Assembly (NCBI RefSeq): GCF_030056655.1
Contig: NZ_JASHIE010000016.1
Location: forward strand, 123,694-187,693
Length of the DNA stretch: 64,000 bases
Origin: Flectobacillus rivi
GTDB lineage: Bacteria > Bacteroidota > Bacteroidia > Cytophagales > Spirosomataceae
Direction: 5' to 3'
Part shown: piece after piece, positions 25,944 to 36,000 of the stretch
Numbering within the stretch: position 1 is the first letter of the stretch
How the letters are laid out: every line of letters begins with the position of its first letter
Translations under genes and position numbers: made by a program
The notes under the pieces: model-generated
What the model saw: only the letters and a program-made list of their open reading frames with translations
Told to the model about the DNA's origin: nothing
Database searches by the model: none

Positions 25944-26849
25944 CTAGAATTCTTCCTCTATCAGCTCCTTGTTTACCATTGCTCCTGCTTTTGTACCTGT
26001 AGCGACAGCTACCGAAACCGAGCGCATCATACTGGTACTGTCTCCTACAGCATAAACACCACGAACCGAGGTTCTTTGCATCTCATCTACTTGTACATAA
26101 CCCGATGGAAGCATATTACAACCTAAATCCTCTGCAAAACTAGTGGACTGTTGGAAAGGAACTCGAGCAAACACGGCATCGACTGACAACTCCATGCCCT
26201 CACTCAGTTTAATATACGTCACTTGTCCTTCTGAATGATTATACTCTTTTATCGTGTTTTCAATCACACGAATCCCTTTTGAAAGCAACTTGCTTGCTTG
26301 TTCATCCGAAAGGGTACTCTTCCCATCAGTCAACAAAACAATATTGCTTGACCACTGATAGATCAATTTAGCAAAATCATATCCGATATCGCCATTACCC
26401 ACCACGGCAATCTGCTGATTTTGGACTTCATAACCGTGACAATATGGACAATGCAAAATGCTTTTTCCCCAACAGTCCTCAAATCCTTTTATCTCAGGAA
26501 ATACATCTTTAATGCCTGTAGCAAGTATAATTTTCTTCGCAAAAAAGGAATCATTTAATGTCTTAGCCTCAAATCCGTCTTCAGTCTTTGATACTGTTAA
26601 TACCTTATCCTCTTTCAAATCTACAGTTGGATATGCCAATACTTGTGATTTTGCTTTTTGATAAATATGGTAAGGCGTTTCGCCGTCTTGCGTAATAAAA
26701 TTATGAGAATGTGGCGTGTATCTATTGCAAGGTTTTCCATGATCTACCACCAGTACTTTCCGTAAAGAACGCCCCAAAGCCATGGCAGAAGATAGCCCTG
26801 AGTAGCTCCCTCCTATTATTATTACATCGTATTGATTTACCATTTTCAT
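25944..26849 (-). CDS. Thioredoxin-reductase-like NAD(P)/FAD oxidoreductase
   Basis: A 301-residue flavoprotein with an N-terminal FAD Rossmann motif (DVIIIGGSYSGLSSAMALGR) and a redox-active CPYC pair (ILHCPYCHGYEV). It also has an NAD(P) Rossmann motif (IAVVGNGDIGYDFAKL) and the FAD-binding end motif GVYAVGDSTSMMRSVSVAVATG. This is the layout of low-molecular-weight thioredoxin reductases. The thioredoxin-reductase-like proteins of Bacteroidota often act on unknown partners. Met3 (26843) is an alternative start. It is divergent from a Fur-family gene, with a perfect 19-bp palindrome 24 bp upstream, so it is probably controlled by that repressor. Confidence 0.9.
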   Translation of the reverse strand: MKMVNQYDVIIIGGSYSGLSSAMALGRSLRKVLVVDHGKPCNRYTPHSHNFITQDGETPYHIYQKAKSQVLAYPTVDLKEDKVLTVSKTEDGFEAKTLNDSFFAKKIILATGIKDVFPEIKGFEDCWGKSILHCPYCHGYEVQNQQIAVVGNGDIGYDFAKLIYQWSSNIVLLTDGKSTLSDEQASKLLSKGIRVIENTIKEYNHSEGQVTYIKLSEGMELSVDAVFARVPFQQSTSFAEDLGCNMLPSGYVQVDEMQRTSVRGVYAVGDSTSMMRSVSVAVATGTKAGAMVNKELIEEEF

Positions 26850-26872
26850 ATTTGTTTATTGTTAGTTCTAAA

Positions 26873-26891
26873 ATTGCAACAATGTTGCAAT
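26873..26891. promoter_or_regulatory. Perfect 19-bp palindrome, candidate Fur-family operator
   Basis: ATTGCAACAATGTTGCAAT is its own reverse complement around the central A. It lies in the divergent gap, immediately upstream of the oxidoreductase and next to the Fur-family gene. A 17-base version with one change is at 50078-50094 over the promoter of a TonB receptor. The 7-1-7 style symmetry is that of Fur-superfamily boxes. Binding by the local regulator is inferred. Confidence 0.7.
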
Positions 26892-26945
26892 AAATAAAAT
26901 TCACATTTTTGTAAATTTTATTTAGATTAATTAAAAATAAGAAAT

Positions 26946-26953
26946 TATATTTG
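26946..26953 (+). promoter_or_regulatory. Candidate -7 box upstream of the fur-family gene
   Basis: TATATTTG matches the Bacteroidota TAnnTTTG element. Transcription would start near 26959, well upstream of the Fur start codon, giving a leader of about 165 bases that contains a terminator-like hairpin. No clear TTTG -33 box is present. Confidence 0.5.
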
Positions 26954-26958
26954 CTCAG

Positions 26959-27090
26959 TAATTACTCATGAACATTACAGGATAGGCTCTCGGATAATAC
27001 GCAGAGAGGTATTTTTCTGAGAGTATAATTAATCGGTGAATTCAGAAATCTAGAGCTATGGGTATATCTCTAATAGCTCTAGTATTTTTT
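26959..27090 (+). ncRNA. Possible small RNA or attenuated leader ahead of the fur-family gene
   Basis: The segment starts after the -7 box and ends in a strong intrinsic terminator: CTAGAGCTAT (27050-27059) pairs exactly with ATAGCTCTAG (27073-27082), followed by TATTTTTT. Inside, CTCTC near 26988 can pair with either of two GAGAG segments (near 27004 and 27020), so alternative folds are possible. It does not match any riboswitch consensus I know. It could be a free sRNA or an attenuator. Confidence 0.45.
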
Positions 27091-27123
27091 GATACCATTT
27101 ACACTTTGTTGACTAAAAACAAG

Positions 27124-27606
27124 ATGGATTCGACGACTAGAGAGGAATTTATAAAAGCAAAAAGGCATCTAGATACAGAAGTTATAAGAAGAAATTTTCG
27201 GAAATCAACCGAGCGATATAAGTTATTGGAAGAGTTATACAAATTCCATGACCATTTTATGGCAGAAGAATTTTATTTACATCTCATTCAAAACAATTTT
27301 CAAGTGAGTATGGCAACTGTTTATAACAACTTGGTATTTTTTGAAGAAGTTGGATTAGTATTAAAACACCAATTTGGTAAAGGACAGGCGGCACGTTACG
27401 AAAGAGCTTTAGGTCGAAAACAACATTGTCATTTGATTTGCATTAGGTGTAATCAAATTTTTGAATTTTGTGATCCACGTATTCACCATATTCAAACCAC
27501 TGTCGAAGAGCATTTTGGTGCAACCGTCACAGGACATTCGCTTACGTTATATGGTGAGTGTAATCGAGAAGAGTGCAGGAATTCGTACCCTGTTATAGAA
27601 GCGTAA
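27124..27606 (+). CDS. Fur-superfamily metalloregulator
   Basis: A 160-residue repressor. I reject the in-frame ATG at 27058 because it lies inside a terminator hairpin. The ATG at 27124 gives a normal Fur-like length. The winged helix is seen in FHDHFMAEEFYLHLIQNNFQVSMATVYNNLVFFEEVGLV. The C-terminal domain has His-rich metal ligands (KQHCHLICIRC) and two Cys pairs, CIRC and CNREEC, forming a structural zinc site. Whether it is Fur, Zur or PerR cannot be decided from sequence. The divergent thioredoxin-reductase-like gene suggests redox control, while the shared box at the TonB receptor suggests metal uptake. Confidence 0.9.
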   Translation: MDSTTREEFIKAKRHLDTEVIRRNFRKSTERYKLLEELYKFHDHFMAEEFYLHLIQNNFQVSMATVYNNLVFFEEVGLVLKHQFGKGQAARYERALGRKQHCHLICIRCNQIFEFCDPRIHHIQTTVEEHFGATVTGHSLTLYGECNREECRNSYPVIEA

Positions 27607-27666
27607 AAGTGCTTTTCGATAATATCATTTTCCAATAATTTTCTCAAAACACAATCAACATAAATC

Positions 27667-27709
27667 CGCTTTCCTGCTTTTTGTAGTCCCTACAAAAAGC
27701 AGGAAAGCG
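27667..27709. terminator. Bidirectional terminator between fur-family gene and FG-GAP gene
   Basis: A perfect 19-bp stem (27667-27685 with 27691-27709) encloses a 5-base GTCCC loop. The arm contains GCTTTCCTGCTTTTTGTA. It lies between two convergent genes. Runs of T or A inside the arms suit both directions. Confidence 0.8.
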
Positions 27710-27724
27710 CTAATAATCAATTGA

Positions 27725-30700
27725 TCAATACTTTAAAACACTTAATTTATCTGCATTTCTAGGCATCAAAAATGCGGAAGAAGCACCCAATTTAATCGGA
27801 TAAATCCCACGAATATCTCCTTCTAACAATAATTTTATTTGGCTATTGGGTAAAGCGACAAAAGACCCTTTTCCATTTCCTACTAAAACTAGCCCTTTAT
27901 TGGCATCGCTCTTTCCTAATTGAATTTTCCAAGGATAAAAGTTTCCTGCTAGAAGCAAATCTTTCTTTCCGTCTTTATTAAAATCTTGAACTATAATACC
28001 TGATATCCAAGAGTTTTGAGCTGCAATAGGCAGGCTATTCGCTGTAAATTTTCCTTGATTATTGATAAATAGCGTTGTTCTTAACTCCTGTACCAGAAGC
28101 TCTTTGCTATTTTTTCGTTGTTCGTCAGACAGTATTTCTTTGAGCGTTGCCTGCGAATAATCTTTATACTTCAAGAATTTCTTTTTAATGCTTGGCATTT
28201 GGTACGAAAATTCATCCAAGGTAGCTAAAGGATAGCTTTTACCTTGAATAAAATAGTTGATAACAGGCTCAATCGTTCCGTTTTGGTCAAAATCCCCATA
28301 AGTTAAGGTCATTGGCTCTTTTTGAGAAGCCCTGAACTGGGTATTGAGTCCTAAATTTCCTGCCAGAATATCGATATCTCCATCATTATCAATATCATCA
28401 ACCACGATTTTTTGCCACATACCTTGAGAGTTTTCTAGTCCATATTGTGCTGTAGCATTCTGCAATTGTCCTTTATGGTTTTCGAAAACGGTAATAGCCA
28501 TAAACTCACCAGCGACTATCAAATCAGGCCAACCGTCTTTATTAATATCACTCCAAACTGCGGTATTTACAAGTCCAGGCTGGCGCAAAGACATTTCCTT
28601 TTGCTCGGAGGCATAAACAAATTTTATCTGACCATTGGCACTTTGATTTTTGAGTAAATACGAAAAATCAGCCTCTGGATAACTTCCTGGCATGGAGCGA
28701 CCACCCACAAATAAATCTAAATCCCCGTCTTTATCATAGTCTGCAGCTGCAACACAACTTCCATTACTTGTTAAATCAGGCAGTGCATTTGGTGCAGGAC
28801 TAAAATTACCCTTACCATCATTGGTAAAAATCACATCCTGATAATCCGAAGCGTGCGAAGGTTGGTTGGTGTTTCCTCGTGCAATAAATAAATCCAAATC
28901 TTTGTCGCCATCGGCATCAAACAGACATAAACCCATATCGGTATATAAGCCGAGCGAATTCCAAGGTTGCGCATTTGAAGCCTTAAAAGTTTGATTCGGT
29001 TGTTGAACATACAAAATCGCAGGTTTTAAATAATTGCCTCCCACGATTACATCCTCAAGTCCGTCACCATTCACATCGCCACTAGCTAAAAAAGGCCCTA
29101 GCTTTGAGAGCTGGTAGGGCAGTAAAATTTGCTGTTTGAAATCAACTTGTGGGATATTCTGATGAGTGTAATTCAACCCAGCTTTGTCAGTAAAATCGAC
29201 AAACATTGCTGGGGTTTCAGGCAGAGAAAAAACGCCCTCAATAGCTTGGCTGTTATTTATTTTTAAAAGCTGATTAGCCTTTACCGAAGACATTTTAGTT
29301 ACTTTTCCATCAGTCCAATACACTTCGAGTGCAGTAATCAATGAGTCTTTTCCTAAACCAAAATGAACGATAGGTTCGGCACAACTCTGAAAACCTTGAG
29401 CAGGAAATAGTGTTTGAGTTTGCACTCCTGAAGCTGTATGTAAAACAATCTTAGCTCCAAATCCATACGTATTCTTCTGATTTTGTGAAAGTTGTATTCT
29501 CACATAATGATTTGACGCCTGTTGCTGTTCACGATTTTCATATACCAAGGCAGGCTGATTAGAGTTATTGATGACCAAATCTAAATCTCCGTCATTGTCC
29601 AAATCTGCATAAGCCGCCCCCGTACTAATAGAGGGATTTGATAAACCCCATTCCTCTGTAACATTTTTGAAAGATATATCCTGTCCATCTCCTTGGTTCG
29701 AAAATCCATAATTACTCACTAGCGTTTGAGACATTTGCTGAATCAATTGCCAAGTATTCAGTTTTTGACCAGTAGCTTGTGCTTTTTGATTTTCTTCTTC
29801 ATAAGTAAATTTCAAAAAGTCGAGATTCGTAAAATCTTTTAAATAACCATTCGTAATATACAAATCCTTACGACCATCATTGTCAAAGTCGCCTGCCAAA
29901 GGACACCAACTCCAATCGGTATTTGAAACTCCAGCCAATTGCCCCACCTCACTAAATACTGGAATGCCATTTGCTGTATTTCCTTGATTGATATGCAGCA
30001 TATTTCTCATATTTTGATGATAAAAGCCACTTTCAAGCAACAACTGGTACCTGTCATATTCGTCGGGTCCTTTCAATAATTTCTGTCGCTCGTTAGATTC
30101 TGGCAACATATCGAGCGTAATCAAATCGCTACGAAGGTCATTGTTTAAATCTACGATATTAGAGCCCATCGAAAACTTCGATAAATGTCCAAAGCTTTCT
30201 TCGGTAACTTCATTAAAATGACCATTTTTTTGGTTGATATACAAAAAGTCTTGCTCATCATAATCGTTGGTCACATACAAATCACACCAACCATCGTTGT
30301 TGACATCGCCCATGGCTACGCTCAAACCAAAGTTTAGTCCGCTTCCATCAATACCTGATTCTTTACTCACATCATTAAAATGTCCATTATCATTACGATA
30401 AAGGCGATTCCCAAATTTATTGTGACGAGTATTACGCAGTTTTTGGGTATTGAAAACTGAATTAAAAAACATATCGGCGTGATTGACCATAAACATATCC
30501 AAATCGCCATCGTTGTCCATATCAAAAAAAGCGACTTGGGTAGTATATGTTCCTGGTGCATCTAAACCGTATTCTTTGGCAGATTCTTTAAAAACAGGTA
30601 TTCCATTTTGGTTTACTTGGTTGATATACAACTCATTACGACGGTCTTCATCGGTTCCAGTTCCTGAGTAGCATACATAAATATCTAGTTTGCCATCGGC

Positions 30701-31072
30701 GTTTACATCCGCCATAGATACACCTGTTTTCCAGCGCTTGCGACCATTTACGCCTGCCTTTTGGGTAATATCTTCAAAATGAAAAGAAGCATTTTCGGAT
30801 TTGCCTTTATTGAGATATAGCTTGTTTTCAACCATATTTCCTGTAAAATAAACATCCGCCAAACCATCGCCATTGACATCGCCAATGGCTACCCCACCAC
30901 CGTTGTAAAAATATTGGTATTCGAGTACATTATTTTGGGCATCTTCTACTACCTCATTGACAAAAGAAACTCCTGAGTCTTTGGCATCGACCGCCTTGAA
31001 CAAAGTTTCCTTTTTGTTGGAAGAACATGCTATTAGAAGTGGTAACAAGCAGAGGGAGAGATATTTGTACAT
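27725..31072 (-). CDS. FG-GAP/VCBS-repeat lipoprotein with ASPIC/UnbV domain
   Basis: An 1115-residue exported lipoprotein with a lipobox at LLIACSS. Many FG-GAP/VCBS calcium-binding repeats are visible (IGDVNGDGLADVYFTGN, FDMDNDGDLDMFMVN, GDVNNDGWCDLYVTNDYD, GDFDNDGRKDLYITNGY and others), predicting two beta-propellers. Around residues 520-605 is an ASPIC/UnbV domain (YGFGAKIVLHTASG ... VHFGLGKDSLITALEVYWTDGK). Such proteins often accompany SusC/SusD pairs in Cytophagales and may bind or present glycans, but no biochemical role is established. It follows the second susCD pair on the same strand but is separated by a terminator, so it has its own transcript. Confidence 0.9.
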   Translation of the reverse strand: MYKYLSLCLLPLLIACSSNKKETLFKAVDAKDSGVSFVNEVVEDAQNNVLEYQYFYNGGGVAIGDVNGDGLADVYFTGNMVENKLYLNKGKSENASFHFEDITQKAGVNGRKRWKTGVSMADVNADGKLDIYVCYSGTGTDEDRRNELYINQVNQNGIPVFKESAKEYGLDAPGTYTTQVAFFDMDNDGDLDMFMVNHADMFFNSVFNTQKLRNTRHNKFGNRLYRNDNGHFNDVSKESGIDGSGLNFGLSVAMGDVNNDGWCDLYVTNDYDEQDFLYINQKNGHFNEVTEESFGHLSKFSMGSNIVDLNNDLRSDLITLDMLPESNERQKLLKGPDEYDRYQLLLESGFYHQNMRNMLHINQGNTANGIPVFSEVGQLAGVSNTDWSWCPLAGDFDNDGRKDLYITNGYLKDFTNLDFLKFTYEEENQKAQATGQKLNTWQLIQQMSQTLVSNYGFSNQGDGQDISFKNVTEEWGLSNPSISTGAAYADLDNDGDLDLVINNSNQPALVYENREQQQASNHYVRIQLSQNQKNTYGFGAKIVLHTASGVQTQTLFPAQGFQSCAEPIVHFGLGKDSLITALEVYWTDGKVTKMSSVKANQLLKINNSQAIEGVFSLPETPAMFVDFTDKAGLNYTHQNIPQVDFKQQILLPYQLSKLGPFLASGDVNGDGLEDVIVGGNYLKPAILYVQQPNQTFKASNAQPWNSLGLYTDMGLCLFDADGDKDLDLFIARGNTNQPSHASDYQDVIFTNDGKGNFSPAPNALPDLTSNGSCVAAADYDKDGDLDLFVGGRSMPGSYPEADFSYLLKNQSANGQIKFVYASEQKEMSLRQPGLVNTAVWSDINKDGWPDLIVAGEFMAITVFENHKGQLQNATAQYGLENSQGMWQKIVVDDIDNDGDIDILAGNLGLNTQFRASQKEPMTLTYGDFDQNGTIEPVINYFIQGKSYPLATLDEFSYQMPSIKKKFLKYKDYSQATLKEILSDEQRKNSKELLVQELRTTLFINNQGKFTANSLPIAAQNSWISGIIVQDFNKDGKKDLLLAGNFYPWKIQLGKSDANKGLVLVGNGKGSFVALPNSQIKLLLEGDIRGIYPIKLGASSAFLMPRNADKLSVLKY

Positions 31073-31138
31073 TGAATGTAATAGTGAGGATGAAACAACT
31101 TTTGTGTTGAAAACTAATATAAAACTTAATTTAAAAAA

Positions 31139-31168
31139 TTTATCGGGCGAAAAGCTTCGCCCGATAAA
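31139..31168 (-). terminator. Rho-independent terminator after the second susCD operon
   Basis: A perfect 13-bp stem (31139-31151 with 31156-31168) has a 4-base loop. Its core is TATCGGGCGAA. On the minus strand the stem is followed by an ATTTTTT run. It lies 66 bp before the FG-GAP start, so read-through from susCD should stop here. Confidence 0.8.
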
Positions 31169-31212
31169 CTGAATCCCAATGATTTTCCTAATCTTAACAA
31201 TTGTTACGCTTC

Positions 31213-31248
31213 AGGCTGTAGGCATTAGGCAAGCACAGCCTACAGCCT
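31213..31248. repeat. AGGCTGTAGGC inverted repeat
   Basis: AGGCTGTAGGC (31213-31223) and GCCTACAGCCT (31238-31248) form an 11-bp stem. More GCTTATAGCCTCTAG-type copies follow to 31265. The rest of the 296-bp gap between susD and the FG-GAP gene includes a short ATTCACAATTCAACACTCAAA run (31342-31362). No gene is seen. Confidence 0.5.
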
Positions 31249-31368
31249 TATGCTTATAGCCTCTAGCGAATAAGATATATACTTGAGTATTAGCGCTGAA
31301 ATATGAATATAGAGATTTAATTATCAATACCTTAAATACTTCATTCACAATTCAACACTCAAACTCGA

Positions 31369-33006
31369 TTACCAGCCTGCAATTTGCTTCGCTGCTGGGT
31401 TTTTATCTACTTCACTTTGTGGAATTGGCAATACATAAAGCTTTGAAGGGAATCCTCTATTCTCGAACGCATAGCGAGTATAGGTAATCGTATTGCCCGA
31501 TTTTGTCATTTTAACACCATACAACGAACCATTCAACAAGCTTTCAGCAATTTTCCATCTACGAATATCAAAGAAACGGTGCTCTTCAAAAGCCAATTCG
31601 ATTCTACGCTCGTTGCGGATTTTAGCACGCATTTGGTCTTTTGAAAGTCCTGCCTCTAGGTCTGGCATACCTGCTCTTTTACGAATAGCGTTGATTGCAC
31701 TATATACCGAAGCATCTGGACCAGAAGCCTCATTTTTAGCTTCAGCATAGTTTAATAAAACTTCTGCATAACGGATAAAAATCCAATCTTGGTCGCTACT
31801 TTTTGTATAAAGCACATATTGCTCTTCGTGGAATTTGCGTAGGATATAACCCGTCTTGGTATCTTCAGCTCTACCCGTCACATCGGCGCCACCTGCATAA
31901 AGCTCCATTACACGCCCACGGAACGTAGAACCATTGTGTACAACAGTTGCCTCAAAACGTGGGTCAAGGTTTGTCCATGGTTCAGATGCTTTGTACAATG
32001 GCGATGTGGCCTGAGATTTACCATCGATCATGTCATAAGAATCCACAAAGTTTTGCGTTGGCACGTTACCACCCCAGCCAGCATCACTACCACCTCTAAT
32101 GGATGGCGGAGAGTTCACTACATCGAAGCCATTGTTTACCCCAAAATGCACTTTATCAGGCGCTTGGAATTTTTTCGCAAAAATAATCTCGCTATTGTTT
32201 TTGGTTAAAAACAAGGTTCTATAATCATTAAACAAGGTATAATCCGTATTGATTACTTTATTGGCAGCATCCGCCGCCGCCTGCCAACGACTAGCATACA
32301 ATAACACACGACTTTTAAGGGCATTGGCAGCTCCTGAGGTAGCTCTACCTGCTTCGATAGCCCCTTTTTTGGGTAACAGAGATGCTGCTTTATCCAAATC
32401 AGCAATAATAAAATCTACCACCTCATCATATTTGGCACGAGGAATCTGGAAGTTATCACTCAATGTCAAACTTTTATTAATCAACGGAACGCCTGTAGGT
32501 TCGCTTCCTGTAGAAGGCATTCCATACAATCTTAGTAATTCATGATAAATAAACCCACGCAAGAAATATGCTTCGCCCATCAAGCGGTTACGCAAAGCTT
32601 CATCTTTTAGGCTACCAAGGTTTTCGAGCGCCATATTGGCCTTACGAACCAAACTGTAATAATCGCCCCAAGTTTCGCCCCAAGGTACATTCGAAGGCAA
32701 AAAGTTACCAGTCTGTAATTCATTGGAGTGCGTCCAAGGCATACCTACGTCGCCATCATCAGTTACACCATCCAATAAATAAAGTCCTTTGGCCCATCCC
32801 TGATAATTACGGTCAAAACCAGAAGGCATTTGTCCATAGATGGCATTGACAAACTGAACTGCCCCTTGTGGATCTGTCCAAACCGTTTCGCCAGTCAATG
32901 AGTCTTTAGGCACTTGGTTCAAAATATCAGATTCGCAACTAGCAATCAACGTAATACTTGTTAGCGTACAAACAAGTTGTAAAATTTTATATAATATTTT
33001 CTTCAT
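31369..33006 (-). CDS. SusD/RagB-family glycan-binding lipoprotein (second locus)
   Basis: A 545-residue lipoprotein with a lipobox at TLIASCESD. It has SusD motifs GAVQFVNAIYGQMPSG, RLMGEAYFLRGFIYHELLRLYGMP and IRYAEVLLNYAEAKNEA. The C-terminal signature is RNERRIELAFEEHRFFDIRRWKIAE and LYVLPIPQSEVDKNPAAKQ. It starts 11 bp after susC ends and is thus co-transcribed. No polysaccharide-degrading enzyme gene is adjacent, so the ligand is unknown. Confidence 0.94.
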   Translation of the reverse strand: MKKILYKILQLVCTLTSITLIASCESDILNQVPKDSLTGETVWTDPQGAVQFVNAIYGQMPSGFDRNYQGWAKGLYLLDGVTDDGDVGMPWTHSNELQTGNFLPSNVPWGETWGDYYSLVRKANMALENLGSLKDEALRNRLMGEAYFLRGFIYHELLRLYGMPSTGSEPTGVPLINKSLTLSDNFQIPRAKYDEVVDFIIADLDKAASLLPKKGAIEAGRATSGAANALKSRVLLYASRWQAAADAANKVINTDYTLFNDYRTLFLTKNNSEIIFAKKFQAPDKVHFGVNNGFDVVNSPPSIRGGSDAGWGGNVPTQNFVDSYDMIDGKSQATSPLYKASEPWTNLDPRFEATVVHNGSTFRGRVMELYAGGADVTGRAEDTKTGYILRKFHEEQYVLYTKSSDQDWIFIRYAEVLLNYAEAKNEASGPDASVYSAINAIRKRAGMPDLEAGLSKDQMRAKIRNERRIELAFEEHRFFDIRRWKIAESLLNGSLYGVKMTKSGNTITYTRYAFENRGFPSKLYVLPIPQSEVDKNPAAKQIAGW

Positions 33007-33017
33007 CTTAATGTTTG

Positions 33018-36000
33018 TTAAAATTTAAAGTTTACACCTGCATTCCAAATTCTAAACTGAGGATAATCCCAACCTCTACCACTAGCATTTTCAGGGTCAT
33101 AGTTTTTGATTTTTGACCAAGTGGCAACGTTATTTGCGTTGATGTAAACACGAATACCTCTGATAAAGCCGATTTTCAGTTTTTCTAAAGGAACATTATA
33201 AGCTAATTCAACATTTTTGAGACGAATGTATGAGGCATCTCTCATCCAGAAAGATGAACCTGCGTGGTTCAAGTTGGTTGGATCAATCAATACACGTGGC
33301 TCTGTCGCATTAGGATTCGATGGTGTCCAGCGGTCTAAGTTTGCTTTTAGGGCACCCGAACCAACAAAGAATGGCCATGCGCCTTCACCTTCATAGTATT
33401 GATTTACATTAGTAGCACCTTGGAACAAGAACGTAAAGTCAAAGTTTTTGTATTGGAAACCTCCATTGATACCAAAAATGATTTCTGGTGTATTTGATTT
33501 TCCGATAGCAACACGATCTAAATCATCAATTTTTCCATCTTTGTTGATGTCTTCGTAACGAACATCTCCAGGCGCTGTATTACCCAATTGCTTCGGAGCA
33601 GCATCAACTTCGGCCTGTGTTTGGAACAAACCAAGTGCTCTATAACCAAACTGCGTATTTAATGGTAAGCCTGTTCTTCTGATATTTGGATTAACAGAAG
33701 CTGCCTCATCAATAAAGACAATTTCGTTTCTAGCATAAGTAAGGTTACCACCAATCGAATATCCTAAATTATTGGTAATGCGGTTTCGGTGACTCAAGGT
33801 AACTTCCACCCCACTATTGTTTACTTTAGCTAGGTTTTCTACTGGTAACGCAACACCCAGTAAGCTAGGAACAGATAAATTTCTTGAAGCAAGAATATCA
33901 CTTCTTTTATCTGAAAAGTAATCAACTACTGCTGTCAATTTTCCTTTAAATAAAGTAGCATCAAAACCAATGTTTAGTTTCTTAACTGTTTCCCAAGTTA
34001 CATTCGGATTTGAAAGTCTTCCTTCCACAATCGTTGGTTGCACATTGGCATCTCCAAAAACAGCAGACCCATTTACGAAGTACGACTGTAGGTACAGGAA
34101 TCTTTCTCCACCCAAACGGTCATTACCCAAAATACCATAAGAAGCACGAAGTTTTAAGAAATCAATGATTGAAGAGTTTTTCATGAATGACTCTTGCGAA
34201 ATCACATAACCTGCCGATACCGATGGGAAGAAGCCCCAGCGCTTTCCATCTGCAAATTGCTCAGAACCATCTGCTCTAAAGCTTGTTTCGAAAAAGTACT
34301 TATCTGCATAAGCCCAGTTGAAGCGACCCACAATCCCTTGGCGACCACTACTTCCTGAATAACCACTGTTGTTACGGTTAGCAGCAGCACCAAAGTTGAT
34401 TTCGTCAATAGCCAACGTGTATCCTTCACGAGAAACACTCATGTAGTTCCAAAGTTGCTTTGTTTGCGTATACAATAACAAACCTGTAAAATTGCTTTTC
34501 CCTACTGTTTTCTTATAGTTCAAGTGTGTTTCCAACGTCACTGATTGCTCATCCAAATGGTTTTGAATCAATGAAGTAGGTCCTTTAGCAGCCTCTACAA
34601 AAGAGCCATCTGGAAGTCTGTTATAGAATGGAATTTTAGTAAATGTCCAGTTTTTGTTATCAGTAAATGTTTTATCATACGATGCAATACCTTTAATAGA
34701 TAATCCACTCAAAAATGGTAGCTGTTGCTCCAATTCCATTCGTCCACGAAATGCCTGAATATTTCTTTTTCTATAACCATTTTCAGGTAATGTCAAGTAA
34801 GATGGTCCGTTCGAATATGTGCCATTCGACCAAGCAATAGGTGTTCTATTAGGTGGTGTACCAGACATCCATCTAAAAACTTCTTCTGAGGCAACGTTAT
34901 TGGTTTTTTCATCACGACCCGAAATGTCAAAAGAAAGCTTGGTAGTTTTCGTAACGTTTGCGTCGATATTCGAACGGAAATTGTATCTGTTGAAATCATT
35001 TGATGGAATTATACCGTCTTGCTTCAAATAACCCAACGAAGTTGCATAGCGAATTTTGTCTGTACCGCCCGTAGCCGAAATAGAATAGTTACGTACCATC
35101 GCTGATTTTTTCAACACAGAAAACCAATCTGAATCTGGGTGTGTGTCTGGACTAGAGTGGGTACGATATTTTTCTAAGTCTGCAGCCGAATAAAGCGCAG
35201 GCTTTCCATCGTTAGCCAAAGCTTCATTGTATAAAGTAGCATATTCGTAAGAGTTCAAAAACTCAGGATTACGAGTACGCTCTTGTACACCTATGTTCGC
35301 ATTGAAGTCAATTTGCATTTTGCCTTCAGCACCTCTTTTGGTGGTAACCAAAATAACCCCGTTACCTGCACGAATCCCGAATACAGCCGCACTTGCAGCA
35401 TCTTTCAACACCGAAAATGATTGTATTTCGCTTGAGTTCAACTGTGCAAAATCACTCGAAGAACGAACAATACCATCAATAACAAAAATTGGCGAAGCGT
35501 CTCCTGTAGTACCAATACCTCTAATCAAGATATTTGAGGCATCCTTTCCTGGCTCACCCGAACGTTGCGTAGCAATAATACCTGTAGCCTGACCAACCAA
35601 TGAGTTACTTAAGTTGGGAGAAGGATTGCTTGCAATTGCTTTTTGACTAATATCTGAAACGGCACCCGAAATAGCACTTTTCTTTTGTGAACCATAACCA
35701 ACAACCACAACTTCATCGAGGTTACCTACATCCGCTTTTAGCACAACATTCAAGGCAGTTTGTTTTCCTACAAGGATTTCCATCTTTTGATAACCTACCG
35801 ACGAAAATACCAAGGTAGTTTGCTCGTTTGGAACTGAAAGTTTAAAAGTTCCATCAGGACCTGTCGTAGTACCTTTTGTAGTACCTTTGATTTGAACAGT
35901 CACCCCTACCAATGCTTCCCCATTTTCATCTTTGATGGAACCTGTCACTACGATATCGGGCATTTGCCAACTTAGGTTTGGTAGAATTTCTTTTGTTGGC

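Noticed and set aside
27058..27123. Upstream ATG that would extend the Fur-family protein by 22 residues
   Set aside because: The ATG lies inside a terminator stem, and the extra residues are hydrophobic without a counterpart in Fur proteins.
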